Below are positions 1 to 8,667 of a stretch of DNA of 46,196 nucleotides, in pieces. The notes below the pieces were generated by a model. That model saw only the letters and a list, made by a program, of their open reading frames with translations. It did no database searches and had not been told where the DNA came from. This stretch comes from Mycobacterium talmoniae. Lineage in GTDB: Bacteria; Actinomycetota; Actinomycetes; Mycobacteriales; Mycobacteriaceae. Where the stretch lies: NCBI GenBank assembly GCA_002967005.1, contig PPEA01000651.1, positions 1 through 46,196 of the forward strand, written 5' to 3'. The position numbers and the translations under genes are program-made. Every line of letters starts with the position of its first letter. Position 1 is the stretch's first letter.

Positions 1-266
1 TGATCGAGGTCGCCGACGGCTTCCGCGGCGACGGCGGCCGGTTCGCGCTGCAGATCCGCGACGGCCGCGCCCGCTGCACCCGCACCGACGACCCGGTCGA
101 GGTGGCGATGGACCTCGACGTGCTGGGCAGCCTGTATCTGGGTGCGCACCGCGCCGCGGCGCTGGCGGGCGCACAGCGGCTGCGGTGCAAGGATCCCGAG
201 CTGATCGCGCGGCTGGACGCCGCGTTCGTCAGCCACGTCCCCGCCCAGATCGGCTTCCGCTTCTGA
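1..266 (+). CDS. Eis-like GNAT N-acetyltransferase, C-terminal fragment (5' end outside window)
   Basis: The reading frame is open from base 3 to the TGA at 264-266 and gives 87 residues of a protein whose start lies upstream. The fragment contains [20 protein letters not shown] and ends in IGFRF. This resembles the sterol-carrier-like C-terminal domain of mycobacterial Eis-type acetyltransferases, which carry two GNAT domains and an SCP2-like domain and use the C-terminal carboxylate in catalysis. Only the last domain is visible, so the acetylated substrate cannot be judged. It converges on the acyl-CoA dehydrogenase gene ending at 292 and is probably unrelated to the catabolic genes. The family call rests on remembered similarity. 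Confidence 0.65.
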   Translation, partial: IEVADGFRGDGGRFALQIRDGRARCTRTDDPVEVAMDLDVLGSLYLGAHRAAALAGAQRLRCKDPELIARLDAAFVSHVPAQIGFRF

Positions 267-291
267 CCGCGTCTCGGCATGCGCTGGGCGG

Positions 292-1443
292 CTACCCGGC
301 CGCGATGTCGCGACCGATGATCTCTTTCATGATTTCGGTGGTGCCGCCGTAGATGGTCTGTACCCGGGTGTCCAGAAAGGCTCGCGCGACGGGGTACTCC
401 GCCATGTAGCCGTACCCGCCGTGCAGCTGCAGGCAGCGGTCGATCACTCGTTTCTGCAGTTCGCTGACGTACCATTTGCCCTTGGCGGCGTCGACGGGGG
501 CCAGTTCACCCGCGTTGAACGCCAGTACCGACTTGTCGACGTAGGCTTCGGCGATGTCGATTTCGGTGGCCATGTCTGCTAGTTCGAATCGGGTGTTCTG
601 TAGGGCGGTCAGCGGTTGGCCAAAGGCCGTGCGCTGGCGGCAGTAGTCGACGGTGAGATCGAAGATCGCGCGGGACGTGGCCATCGCCATGGCTGTCACC
701 CCGAGCCGTTCGCGCGGCAGGTGACTCATCAAATATTGCAGTCCGCGGCCTTCCTCGCCGAGCAGGTTTTCCTGCGGCACCTGGGCGTCCAGGAAGTACA
801 GCTCGGCGGTGTCCTGCCCCGGCAGCCCGATCTTGTCGAGCTTGCGGCCTCGTTCGAATCCGGGCGTGTCGCGCTCGACTACGAACAGGCTGAACGCACC
901 GGATCCACCTGCGGGGTCGGTGCGGGCCGCGACCACCACGACGTCAGCCATGATGCCGCTGGAGATGAACGTCTTCTGGCCGTTGAGAATCCAGCGGTCA
1001 CCATCCCGGTGGGCGCTGGTGCGGATGTTGCGCAGGTCGCTGCCGGTGCCGGGCTCGGTCATCGCCAACGCGCCGATCAGTTCACCCGACGCGAAACCGG
1101 GCAGCCAGCGCTGGCGCTGTTCCTCATTGGTCAGGTCCAACAGATAGTGCAGCACAAGATCGTCCTGCAGGCTGACTGTCAGACCAAAGGACAACGCGTT
1201 GATTTGCGCTACTTCCTCGCACACCACCATGCGGTAGCGGTAGTCAGATTCACTCGAGCCACCATAGCGTTCGTCGATCTGCAGCGCGTAGATCCCGGCC
1301 TTGGCAGCTCGTGCGAACACCGAGCGATCGATCCACCGATCACGATCCCAGGCATGTTGTTGAGGGACGACTTCACGCGCCAGGAATTCCCGGACCGTCT
1401 CTCGGTAGGCCTCGTGGTCGGAGCCATATAGTTCGCGGCGCAT
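292..1443 (-). CDS. Acyl-CoA dehydrogenase, FadE family (LCAD/IVD-like active site)
   Basis: A 383-residue protein of normal length for a flavoprotein that oxidises acyl-CoA to 2-enoyl-CoA. AMTEPGTGSDLRN (residues 127-139) and WILNGQKTFISSG (151-163) are the FAD/substrate signatures, and RVQTIYGGTTEIMKE (360-374) closes the C-terminal domain. The catalytic Glu of medium-chain enzymes (IYEGT) is Gly366 here. Glu245 in LPRERL sits where long-chain and isovaleryl-CoA dehydrogenases carry their base, so the enzyme is probably active and of that subclass. ATG at 1443 follows the thiolase stop by three bases, so it is the last gene of the minus-strand operon SDR-TetR-thiolase-dehydrogenase. The chain length or branching of the substrate is unknown. 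Confidence 0.93.
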   Translation of the reverse strand: MRRELYGSDHEAYRETVREFLAREVVPQQHAWDRDRWIDRSVFARAAKAGIYALQIDERYGGSSESDYRYRMVVCEEVAQINALSFGLTVSLQDDLVLHYLLDLTNEEQRQRWLPGFASGELIGALAMTEPGTGSDLRNIRTSAHRDGDRWILNGQKTFISSGIMADVVVVAARTDPAGGSGAFSLFVVERDTPGFERGRKLDKIGLPGQDTAELYFLDAQVPQENLLGEEGRGLQYLMSHLPRERLGVTAMAMATSRAIFDLTVDYCRQRTAFGQPLTALQNTRFELADMATEIDIAEAYVDKSVLAFNAGELAPVDAAKGKWYVSELQKRVIDRCLQLHGGYGYMAEYPVARAFLDTRVQTIYGGTTEIMKEIIGRDIAAG

Positions 1444-1446
1444 GAT

Positions 1447-2598
1447 CTAGAGCCGTTCGATGATTGTCACGTTGGCCTGCCCGCCCCCCTCGCACATGGT
1501 CTGCAGCCCGTACCGCCCGCCGGTTCGCTCCAACTCGTGCAGCAGCGACGTCATCAGGCGTGCACCGGTGCAGCCGATCGGGTGGCCCAGCGCGATGGCT
1601 CCGCCGTTGACGTTGACGCGGTCCGGGTCGGCACCAAGTTCGGCCAGCCAGGACAGGACGACAGGAGCAAATGCTTCGTTGATCTCGACGAGGTCGATGT
1701 CGTCGATGGACAGCCCGGTGCGCTTGAGTGCGTGCTGGGTTGCCGGGATCGGGGCGGTCAGCACCATCACCGGGTCGGCGCCTCGTACCGACATGTGGTG
1801 GACGCGGGCGCGGGGCGTCAGGCCGAACCGGTCGACCGCATCCGGTGAGGCAACTAGCAGCGCGGCGGCGCCGTCGGAGATCTGGCTTGCCACCGCGGCG
1901 GTCAGTACACCCCCCTCGACCAACGACGGTAGAGCCGCCATCTTCTCCAGCGAGGTATCGGCGCGCGGACCTTCGTCGACGCTGACACCAGCGTATGAGG
2001 TGATCTCGCGCTCATAGCGACCGTCGGCAATCGCGGCGACGGCACGTTGGTGACTGGTCAGCGCGAACCGTTCGTTGTCTTCGCGGCTGAGCCCCCATTG
2101 TTTGGCGATGAGTTCGGCACCGCGGAACTGGGAGATCTCCTGAGTACCGAAGCGCGCTTCCCACCCTCGGCATCCGGTCCACGGATCGGTCGAGCCGTAC
2201 GGCTCTCCCGCACCGAACGCGCTGAGGATCGGGAACTGGCTCATCTTCTGCACACCGCCGGCGATAATGAGATCCGCGGTACCACTCATCACCGCCTGCG
2301 CAGCGAAATGCACAGCCTGCTGGGCCGATCCGCATTGCCGATCGATGGTGACTCCGGGCACCGAGTCGGGCAGACCTGCCGCGAGCGCTGCGGTGCGGGC
2401 GATATCGCCGGCCTGCGAACCGATGTTGTCTAGACAGCCCAAGATCACATCATCGATCGCAGCGGGATCAAAGTCGTTCCTGGTGACAAGTGTGGTGATC
2501 ACGTGGGCGGCCATATCCGCCGGGTGTTCCCCAGCGAGTCCACCGCCACGCTTCCCCACCGCGGTGCGAACCGCGTCAACTATGTATGCCTCAGCCAT
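1447..2598 (-). CDS. Acetyl-CoA acyltransferase (thiolase), FadA6-like
   Basis: A 383-residue thiolase. The nucleophile Cys89 lies in DRQCGSAQQA, NEAF is at 307-310, His339 in GHPIG and the second Cys369 in MCEGGG, so the catalytic set is complete. The N-terminus (AYIVDAVRTAVGKRGG) and the SQISDGAAALL stretch resemble M. tuberculosis FadA6 (Rv3556c), a thiolase of steroid ring catabolism. Here it would cleave a 3-oxoacyl-CoA with CoA. ATG at 2598 lacks a good Shine-Dalgarno sequence and lies just downstream of an AT-rich promoter-like stretch, so a leaderless transcript is possible. That stretch carries one copy of a 19-bp motif shared with two other operons. Confidence 0.93.
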   Translation of the reverse strand: MAEAYIVDAVRTAVGKRGGGLAGEHPADMAAHVITTLVTRNDFDPAAIDDVILGCLDNIGSQAGDIARTAALAAGLPDSVPGVTIDRQCGSAQQAVHFAAQAVMSGTADLIIAGGVQKMSQFPILSAFGAGEPYGSTDPWTGCRGWEARFGTQEISQFRGAELIAKQWGLSREDNERFALTSHQRAVAAIADGRYEREITSYAGVSVDEGPRADTSLEKMAALPSLVEGGVLTAAVASQISDGAAALLVASPDAVDRFGLTPRARVHHMSVRGADPVMVLTAPIPATQHALKRTGLSIDDIDLVEINEAFAPVVLSWLAELGADPDRVNVNGGAIALGHPIGCTGARLMTSLLHELERTGGRYGLQTMCEGGGQANVTIIERL

Positions 2599-2606
2599 AG
2601 GGAATA

Positions 2607-2625
2607 ATTTAACACAGAATCAAAA
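2607..2625. promoter_or_regulatory. Candidate operator, shared 19-bp motif copy 1 (thiolase promoter)
   Basis: The plus strand reads ATTTAACACAGAATCAAAA. Aligned without gaps to 4282-4300 and 23525-23543 it gives RYTTAACMNMGANTMRAAA, with 11 of 19 positions invariant. It ends 9 bp upstream of the thiolase ATG at 2598, where the -10/-35 region would lie if the transcript is leaderless. The regulator is inferred to be the TetR at 2696-3385, but this is not shown. Confidence 0.5.
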
Positions 2626-2695
2626 CCTGGACTCAAAAGATCTCGGGCGGCACGATCGAGGGCCTATCGACGGGGATCGCTACCGACCAGAAGCG

Positions 2696-3385
2696 TCAGG
2701 GTCGGGTCGCGGAACTCCTCTTCTTACGTGGGCCAGCAGTCAGTTCTTCGGGGGCTTGGCTCAGGCCATGGCGGACCAGCGTCTGCGCGTTTCGCACGAC
2801 CGCATCGACCGAGCCCCTTCGGGGGTCCCACCACTTAGCTGTCCAGTTGAGGGCTCCCAGCGCCAGCAACTGGGCCAGGCGCGGATCGAGGTCGGGCCGG
2901 ATTTGACCATCGGCAGCGGCATTGTCGAACAACCGACGCCAGATCATGCCGTAGCGCGCCTCCTCCTTCATTTGGCGCTTGCGCAGCTTTTCTGGAACCT
3001 GCCCGGAATTGCGGATCGATGCGGTTGTGTAGTCGGATAGCTCCAGCTCGTGGCGTAAATGGGCCTCGACCGCTGTCAGGATGCGATCCATCGGCGACGT
3101 TTCAGGAGGTAGCGCGTCGAGAACCTCCTGGAGATACCTGCTCATATCAGCGATGCCGCAATACAGCACCTCTTCGATCAGATCGTCGCGGGACGGGAAG
3201 TAGTAATAAATCGCAGGTGCCTGAATTTGAGCTTGCTCCGCGACGTCGGATAGGCGGGTACCCGCATAACCTTTGACGCTGAGGATGTGCGCCGCGGCAT
3301 CAAGTATGCGGGCGCGCGTGCGGGCGTACTTGGAATCCTGCTTGTCGGAGCGCGCACCAGCCTTATCCCGTGGTTTTTTAGGCAT
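2696..3385 (-). CDS. TetR family transcriptional regulator (TetR-1)
   Basis: A 229-residue protein. An N-terminal TetR helix-turn-helix spans about residues 24-70 (RILDAAAHILSVKGYAGTRL, then LSDVAEQAQIQAPAIYYYF) and is followed by a helical ligand-binding domain. The C-terminus is basic (GPRKKRSSATRP). It lies between an SDR (54 bp upstream, same strand) and the thiolase (97 bp downstream), so it is probably co-transcribed with acyl-CoA genes and controls them. It is closely related along its whole length to the TetR at 29003-29659, sharing PSRDDLIEEV, DYTTASIRNSGQVP/DYATASIRNAGQVP and WWDPRRG. The likely ligand is an acyl-CoA pathway intermediate (inference). ATG at 3385 has no clear ribosome-binding site. 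Confidence 0.93.
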   Translation of the reverse strand: MPKKPRDKAGARSDKQDSKYARTRARILDAAAHILSVKGYAGTRLSDVAEQAQIQAPAIYYYFPSRDDLIEEVLYCGIADMSRYLQEVLDALPPETSPMDRILTAVEAHLRHELELSDYTTASIRNSGQVPEKLRKRQMKEEARYGMIWRRLFDNAAADGQIRPDLDPRLAQLLALGALNWTAKWWDPRRGSVDAVVRNAQTLVRHGLSQAPEELTAGPRKKRSSATRP

Positions 3386-3439
3386 CGTTTAATAATACGG
3401 TTCACCACCGGCGGAGCAACGACAGGGTGGGACCGGCCA

Positions 3440-4237
3440 TTACGGCATGGTGTAACCGCCGCTGACCGAGACCAGCTGGCCGGTGACCTGGCGGGCGGCC
3501 CGCGGCGAGGAGAACCAGAGCACAACGCGTCCGACGTCCTCGGCCGTAGTGAGCCGCCGCAACGGCGTGTCCTTGATCATGTAATCGATCTGGTTTTGGT
3601 TGAAGACCGCCTCTTGGCCGACCGCCCACAGGCTCGCGGAACCCACCGCATCGGGGCCCTCGGGGATAACCAGACCCGGACACACAATGTTGGATCGGAT
3701 CCCGTGACGTCCATGTTCGCGGGCGGTAGTGCGAGCTAAGGCGACCATTGCTGCTTTCGATGCACCATAGACACCCTGCCGAATTTGGCCGAAAGCAGCG
3801 TCGCTAGCAATGAAAACGATCGAGCCCCCTCCGGCCTCCTTCATCGGACCGAGGGCGGCCTGGGTGGCGGCGATCGCGCTGAACAGATTGATCTCGATGG
3901 TCCGTTGCCATTTCTCGCGGTCGGTATCACTCGCGATGAAGCCGGGCACGCTCCAGCCGGCGTTGTTCACCAGGACGTCAATGCCGCCCCAGGCTTCGAT
4001 GCTGCGCCCGATCGCGGTGTCGGCCCCGGTCGGCGTCGTCAGATCTGTGATCGCGAGTTCAACCGCCGGGGCGCCCAGGTTCAGTGCCTCGGTGCGAACT
4101 TTCTCCGCCTGCGGCCCGTCGATATCGCTGATCACAATACGGGCACCTTCGGCGGCAAACTCGTGTACGATGCCGCGGCCGATGTTCGACGCGCCGCCGG
4201 TAACCACGACCCGTGCCCCGGTCAATCCCAGATCCAT
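3440..4237 (-). CDS. Short-chain dehydrogenase/reductase
   Basis: A 265-residue classical SDR. TGGASNIG (13-20) binds the nucleotide, NNAG is at 91-94, the catalytic Ser is about 145 and YGASK supplies Tyr157 and Lys161. The Asp after the second strand (ISDID) favours NAD(H). It likely interconverts a hydroxyl and a ketone, for example a hydroxyacyl-CoA or an alicyclic alcohol. ATG at 4237 is preferred over the GTG one codon upstream because GGGAG then sits five bases before it. It is the first gene of the minus-strand operon and is divergent from the SDR at 4325, with about 87 bp between them holding a candidate operator. Confidence 0.92.
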   Translation of the reverse strand: MDLGLTGARVVVTGGASNIGRGIVHEFAAEGARIVISDIDGPQAEKVRTEALNLGAPAVELAITDLTTPTGADTAIGRSIEAWGGIDVLVNNAGWSVPGFIASDTDREKWQRTIEINLFSAIAATQAALGPMKEAGGGSIVFIASDAAFGQIRQGVYGASKAAMVALARTTAREHGRHGIRSNIVCPGLVIPEGPDAVGSASLWAVGQEAVFNQNQIDYMIKDTPLRRLTTAEDVGRVVLWFSSPRAARQVTGQLVSVSGGYTMP

Positions 4238-4281
4238 CACTGCTCCCTTCCTGGAGCCTGCTTGTGGCCACTGCGGACGTA

Positions 4282-4300
4282 GTTTAACCTAGATTAGAAA
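4282..4300. promoter_or_regulatory. Candidate operator, shared 19-bp motif copy 2 (divergent SDR promoters)
   Basis: The sequence is GTTTAACCTAGATTAGAAA. It is an imperfect palindrome centred on CTAG (TAA/TTA pairs on each side) in the gap between two divergent SDR genes, so one site could control both the 4-gene minus operon and the 11-gene plus operon. It matches 23525-23543 at 14 of 19 positions. The motif and palindrome are visible; the function is inferred. Confidence 0.55.
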
Positions 4301-4324
4301 TATTGAGCAGCGGAACGGAGGAGC

Positions 4325-5059
4325 ATGACAGAGCTGTTGCTCGCGGAGCGTGTTGCTGTCGTGACGGGCGCTGGCCAGGGCATTGGTCGGGAGATCGCGC
4401 GCACGCTCGTCACCCATGGCGCCCGGGTGATTCTGGCCGACATCAACGGGGACCTGGCCGGTGACGCGGCTACCGATGTCGGCGGAATCGGTGTGGCCTG
4501 CGATGTCACCTCACCCGAGCAGATGCACGATCTGGTCACCGGTGTCACGACCGACCTGGGTCGTTTGGATGTGTTCGTCAACAACGCTGGTATCACCCGC
4601 GACGCGTCGTTGAAGAAAATGTCGGTCGAAGACTTCGATATGGTGGTACGGGTGCACCTGCGAGGCGCCTGGCTCGGTGTGCGAGAGGCATCGGCGGTGA
4701 TGCGGGAGCAAAAGTCGGGCAGCATCGTCAACATCTCCTCACTGTCTGGCAAGTCGGGCAATCCGGGGCAAACCAACTACAGTGCGGCTAAGGCTGGCAT
4801 CGTCGGGTTGACCAAGGCCGCGGCCAAAGAGGTGGCTCATCACAACGTCCGGGTGAATGCGATTCAGCCGGGGCTGATCCGGACGCCGATGACTGCGGCG
4901 ATGCCGCCGGAGATCTTCGCCGAGCGTGAGGCGGCTGTGCCGATGAAGCGGGCCGGGGAGCCCGCCGAGGTGGCTGGTGCGGTGGTCTTCCTGGCCTCGG
5001 AGCTATCCAGTTATGTCACGGGGACGGTACTCGAAGTCGGCGGCGGACGGTTCATGTGA
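4325..5059 (+). CDS. FabG-like short-chain dehydrogenase/reductase
   Basis: A 244-residue SDR. TGAGQGIG (14-21), NNAG (86-89), Ser139 in NISSLSG and NYSAAK (Tyr152, Lys156) give a complete active site, and it ends in the usual GTVLEVGGG region. It resembles 3-oxoacyl reductases and 3-hydroxyacyl-CoA dehydrogenases. Because it heads the operon with the Rieske oxygenase, it could instead be a cis-dihydrodiol dehydrogenase. GGAGGAG precedes the ATG closely. Its TGA overlaps the GTG of the next gene (GTGA), indicating translational coupling. It is the first of eleven genes running to 13968. Confidence 0.92.
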   Translation: MTELLLAERVAVVTGAGQGIGREIARTLVTHGARVILADINGDLAGDAATDVGGIGVACDVTSPEQMHDLVTGVTTDLGRLDVFVNNAGITRDASLKKMSVEDFDMVVRVHLRGAWLGVREASAVMREQKSGSIVNISSLSGKSGNPGQTNYSAAKAGIVGLTKAAAKEVAHHNVRVNAIQPGLIRTPMTAAMPPEIFAEREAAVPMKRAGEPAEVAGAVVFLASELSSYVTGTVLEVGGGRFM

Positions 5060-5823
5060 GCACCGTCCTGCACACCATCACCGACGGCGTGGGGCGGATC
5101 GCACTCAATCGCCCGGGCCAGATGAATGCAATCACTGTCGCACTCGGTCGAGAATTGGAGCGCGCGATCCTCGACTTGGGCAATGATCCGAGGGCCAACG
5201 TGGTTCTCATCCGCGGGCTAGGCGGGAACTTTTGCGCTGGCGGCGATTTCAATGAGGTGCAACGCCTGCGTTCAGATGGTCCCGATGAGCTACGGTCGCT
5301 TTTCATCGCGTTTCGGCGTGCCTGTGAAGCCATTGCTAACGTCGATGTGCCGGTCGTGGCGGCGGTCGAAGGTGTCGCAATGGCCGGTGGCTTCGAGCTG
5401 ATGCAGTCCGCCGATGTCGTTCTGGTCAGTGACGACGCCCGAATCGCGGACAACCACATCAACTTCGGCATGATCCCCGGTGGTGGCAGCACCCAGCGGA
5501 TGCCGCGATTGGTGGGACGCCAGCAAGCGTTGGGCATCTTGCTTAGCGGTGACCGGATGTCGGGACAAGAAGCTGTCCGATACGGGCTGGCCTACCGCAG
5601 TTTCGCACCTTCCGAATTCAACGAAGGGGTGGAGCAATTCGTGTCAAGATTGGCTGGCCGGCAACGCTCGGCGGTGACCGCGATCAAGCGGCTGGTATAT
5701 GCGGGCATGGGGAGATCCCTAGCTGTTGGCCTGAACGACGAGAGCGACGCTGTTGTCGCGCATATCAGCGGCCAGACCGGGGAGCGCGCGATCAATGCGT
5801 TCGCTGAGAAAGGTGAGAGTTGA
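5056..5823 (+). CDS. Enoyl-CoA hydratase/isomerase (crotonase) family protein 1
   Basis: A 255-residue crotonase. CAGGD (60-64) forms part of the CoA/oxyanion site. One hydratase glutamate is present (Glu114 in GGFEL, like Glu144 of rat hydratase). The second, Glu164 in rat, is replaced by His134 in ADNHINFGMIPGGG. It is therefore related to hydratases but may catalyse another crotonase reaction, or hydration with an altered base. The GTG start overlaps the previous stop. It is the first of three consecutive, clearly different crotonases, which suggests successive steps rather than redundancy. Confidence 0.9.
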   Translation: MSTVLHTITDGVGRIALNRPGQMNAITVALGRELERAILDLGNDPRANVVLIRGLGGNFCAGGDFNEVQRLRSDGPDELRSLFIAFRRACEAIANVDVPVVAAVEGVAMAGGFELMQSADVVLVSDDARIADNHINFGMIPGGGSTQRMPRLVGRQQALGILLSGDRMSGQEAVRYGLAYRSFAPSEFNEGVEQFVSRLAGRQRSAVTAIKRLVYAGMGRSLAVGLNDESDAVVAHISGQTGERAINAFAEKGES

Positions 5824-6623
5824 TGACAACCGCCAGCGCAACTGCGCCGGTTACCTTGGACGTTGACGATGACGGGATCGCGCGCCTACGGCTGAACCGG
5901 CCCGATGTGTCCAACGGCATGAACGTAGAGTTGCTGAGGGCGCTGCATGAGGAGATCCTGCGCTGCCACGCCGATCCGCGGGCGAGGGTGGTGCTGCTGA
6001 CCGGCGAAGGCCGAAACTTCTGTGCAGGCGGCGACGTCCACACCTTCGAGTCCAAGGGCGCCGATCTGCCCGACTATCTGCGCGAGGCCACCGCGTGGCT
6101 GCAATTGGCCACTGCAGCGCTGATCCAGCTCCGGGTCCCCGTGGTGACTGCGGTCCAGGGATTCGCGGCGGGCGGCGGCGGATTGGGACTTGTATGCGCA
6201 TCCGATATCGTGGTCGCCGCGGATTCGGCCAAGTTCTTTTCCGGCGCGGTGCGGGTTGGGATGGCCCCCGACGGTGGTTCGTCGGTGACACTGACCCAGC
6301 TGGTTGGACTGCGCCAGGCGCTGCGCATCCTTCTGACCAATCCGACACTGTCCGCAGTCGAAGCGCGCGATATCGGGCTGGTCACCGAGGTCGTGTCGGA
6401 CGATGCATTGGCGGACCGGACGGCCGAAATCGCGGCATCGCTGGCCGCATTGCCTACCGGTGCACTGTCGGCGACCAAGCGGCTGGTGTGGAGTGGACTC
6501 GGGGCGTCGGTGGAGCAGCGGCTGGCTGAGGAGGCACGGACAGTGTCCGAGTTGTCTGGCACTGATGACGCGCTCGAGGGCTTACGAGCCGTCATCGAAC
6601 ACCGCAAGCCGAGGTTCCAATGA
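5823..6623 (+). CDS. Crotonase family protein 2 (isomerase-like active site)
   Basis: A 266-residue crotonase. CAGGD is at 67-71. The position of the first hydratase glutamate is Gly122 (GGGGLGL) and the second is also not acidic. Asp150 in GMAPDGG matches the Asp used by PaaG-type delta3-delta2-enoyl-CoA isomerases, so double-bond or ring isomerisation is more likely than hydration. ATG at 5823 overlaps the TGA of the previous gene by one base; a TTG one codon upstream is less likely. The stop overlaps the next ATG (ATGA). Confidence 0.9.
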   Translation: MTTASATAPVTLDVDDDGIARLRLNRPDVSNGMNVELLRALHEEILRCHADPRARVVLLTGEGRNFCAGGDVHTFESKGADLPDYLREATAWLQLATAALIQLRVPVVTAVQGFAAGGGGLGLVCASDIVVAADSAKFFSGAVRVGMAPDGGSSVTLTQLVGLRQALRILLTNPTLSAVEARDIGLVTEVVSDDALADRTAEIAASLAALPTGALSATKRLVWSGLGASVEQRLAEEARTVSELSGTDDALEGLRAVIEHRKPRFQ

Positions 6624-7414
6624 CCGCCACCACAGTTCTAATCAACGACAACGGCGCGGTGCGCACCATCACGTTGAGCCGTCCTGAGAAGCGCAACGCC
6701 ATTGATCTCGAGCTGCGCGTCGCGCTCGCTCAGGCGATCGAGGCAGCAGGCTCCGACCAAGAGATCCATGCCATAGTCATCACGGGCGCCGGCCCGGCAT
6801 TTTGCTCTGGTGGTGATATCACCACCATGGAGCGGATGCCCGTCGATCGCGCGATCGAGCGCGCCGAGCTGGCGCAGCGGGTGATTCGTGCGATTTGGAG
6901 TACGCCTAAGCCGGTGTTGGCGGCGGTTGAAGGGTCCGCATTCGGCGCCGGAACGGCGCTGGCGGCCGCGTGCGATCGCGTCGTCGCCGCGCGCGACGCG
7001 AAGTTCGCGACGACGTTCACGAACGTCGGCCTCGCCGGCGACATGGGCACCTTCGTCTCATTGCCGGCACGGGTCGGGATGGCGCGGGCGCGGCAGATGC
7101 TCTTGTTCCCCAGATCCCTTTCGGCGGCGGAGGCGCTGGAGTTCGGGTTGGTCGACGCGGTGGTCGAACCCGGCGAGTCGCTGGATTCCGCGTGTCGGGA
7201 CGCCGAGCGGCTGGCCGACGGCCCCGCAGCCGCTTATGGGGTGATCAAGACGCTGCTGTCGGAATCGGGCACGGCTAACCCGTTTGACATGCTGCAGCGC
7301 GAGGCAGCCTGTCAGTCCAAGCTTTTCGACACAGATGACTTCGCCGAGGGCGTCGCCGCCTTCCGTGACAAACGCCCTCCGTTGTTCGGCTCAAAGAGAG
7401 GAGCGCGATTGTGA
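6620..7414 (+). CDS. Crotonase family protein 3
   Basis: A 264-residue crotonase with CSGGD at 62-66. The first hydratase glutamate is replaced by Ala113 (GAGTALAAACD), and the only acidic residue in the active-site loop is Asp141 (GLAGDMG), again the isomerase-type position. Hydratase activity is doubtful; isomerase, hydrolase or ring-opening chemistry is possible. It overlaps its neighbours by four bases on each side (ATGA, then GTGA), so it is tightly coupled to the other crotonases and to the Rieske oxygenase that follows. Confidence 0.9.
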   Translation: MTATTVLINDNGAVRTITLSRPEKRNAIDLELRVALAQAIEAAGSDQEIHAIVITGAGPAFCSGGDITTMERMPVDRAIERAELAQRVIRAIWSTPKPVLAAVEGSAFGAGTALAAACDRVVAARDAKFATTFTNVGLAGDMGTFVSLPARVGMARARQMLLFPRSLSAAEALEFGLVDAVVEPGESLDSACRDAERLADGPAAAYGVIKTLLSESGTANPFDMLQREAACQSKLFDTDDFAEGVAAFRDKRPPLFGSKRGARL

Positions 7415-8667
7415 GCTCGGCGATCGAAACCCAAACCCGCTATGACCGGCTGATCAGGCGCGACAAAGTCCACGGGTCGTTGTACACCGATCCCAGCATC
7501 TTCGCCGAAGAAGTAAGCAAAATCTGGTACCGCACCTGGGTCTTCGTGGGACACGAAAGCGAGGTAGCGCAGCCGGGCGACTATGTCCGCAGGCGGCTCG
7601 GGCCGCAGGAAGTGATCATGACCCGCGGCCGCGATGGTCAACTGCACCTCTTGCTGAACCGCTGCGCTCACCGCGGCAATCAGGTCTGTCACGACGCCAA
7701 GGGGAACGCGTCGACGTTTCGCTGCCCGTACCATGGCTGGACCTTCCACAACGACGGCGAGCTCATCGGTTTCCCGTTCTTCAAGGGCTACGGCGAACGC
7801 AAACTTGACTTGAACTTGGGTCGGGTGCCGCGGGTCGACTCCTATCACGGTTTCGTTTTCGGTAGCTTCGCTCACGACGGACCGAGCCTGGTCGAACACC
7901 TGGGCGCCGCCGCTGGTGAGATCGACCGGCTAGCCCGACTGTCGCCGAAAGGCAGGGTGGAGCTCACCGCCGGATGGCTGCAGCATAAGACGCGAGCCAA
8001 CTGGAAGCTGCTGGCCGAGAACGAAACCGATGGTTACCACCCACAATTCGTGCATGGATCCATCTTCGGCGTCACGGGCAGTCCCATCGGTGCCCTGTAC
8101 AGCGACTCGTCCACCGCCGTCACCCGCGATCTGGGCAACGGTCACAGCGAAAACGACCTGCGGCCGGAGTTCCGCAAGTTCGGCGAGCCGATGCGGTGGT
8201 TTGGCACCACCGAGGCGCGGGTTCCGGACTACGTTGCCGCGATGCGCGAACGCTACGGCGCGGAGGCTGAGCAGATCCTTATCGAGGGCGGGCCGCACGT
8301 GATGATCTTCCCGAACCTATTCATCGCCGAGATCCAGGTGTTCAATATCCAACCGGTTGCGGTCAGTGAGTGTATCCAATTCTCGACCGCGATTCAGCTG
8401 GCGGAGGGGCACGAGCTCAACACGCGGATGGTCTCGCAGTGCATGGGTTCGGTGGGGCCGGCCGGCATGCTGCTGGCTGATGACACCGAGATGTACGAGC
8501 GCAACCAGCGCGGCATCGAATCACTGGAGCCGGAATGGCTCGACGTCCGCCGCGGGCTCAACCGTGAAAGCGTCGACGAGAACGGATTCACGATCGGGGC
8601 GGCCACCGATGAAACCGGGATGCGCGGGTTCTGGTCGCACTACAAGACACTGATGGAGCAGCCATGA
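7411..8667 (+). CDS. Aromatic ring-hydroxylating (Rieske) oxygenase, alpha subunit
   Basis: A 418-residue large subunit. The Rieske [2Fe-2S] ligands are Cys85, His87, Cys105 and His108 (CAH...CPYH). The non-haem iron site shows Asp207 as bridging residue and His210 and His215 (ENETDGYHPQFVH), with the carboxylate ligand at about Asp357/358 (LLADDTEMY). It would use O2 and electrons to hydroxylate a ring, usually to a cis-dihydrodiol. No ferredoxin or reductase gene is in the window, so electron-transfer partners must be encoded elsewhere. The GTG start overlaps the previous stop. The crotonases and thiolases around it suggest a substrate carrying a carboxyl side chain processed as a CoA ester. 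Confidence 0.96.
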   Translation: MSSAIETQTRYDRLIRRDKVHGSLYTDPSIFAEEVSKIWYRTWVFVGHESEVAQPGDYVRRRLGPQEVIMTRGRDGQLHLLLNRCAHRGNQVCHDAKGNASTFRCPYHGWTFHNDGELIGFPFFKGYGERKLDLNLGRVPRVDSYHGFVFGSFAHDGPSLVEHLGAAAGEIDRLARLSPKGRVELTAGWLQHKTRANWKLLAENETDGYHPQFVHGSIFGVTGSPIGALYSDSSTAVTRDLGNGHSENDLRPEFRKFGEPMRWFGTTEARVPDYVAAMRERYGAEAEQILIEGGPHVMIFPNLFIAEIQVFNIQPVAVSECIQFSTAIQLAEGHELNTRMVSQCMGSVGPAGMLLADDTEMYERNQRGIESLEPEWLDVRRGLNRESVDENGFTIGAATDETGMRGFWSHYKTLMEQP

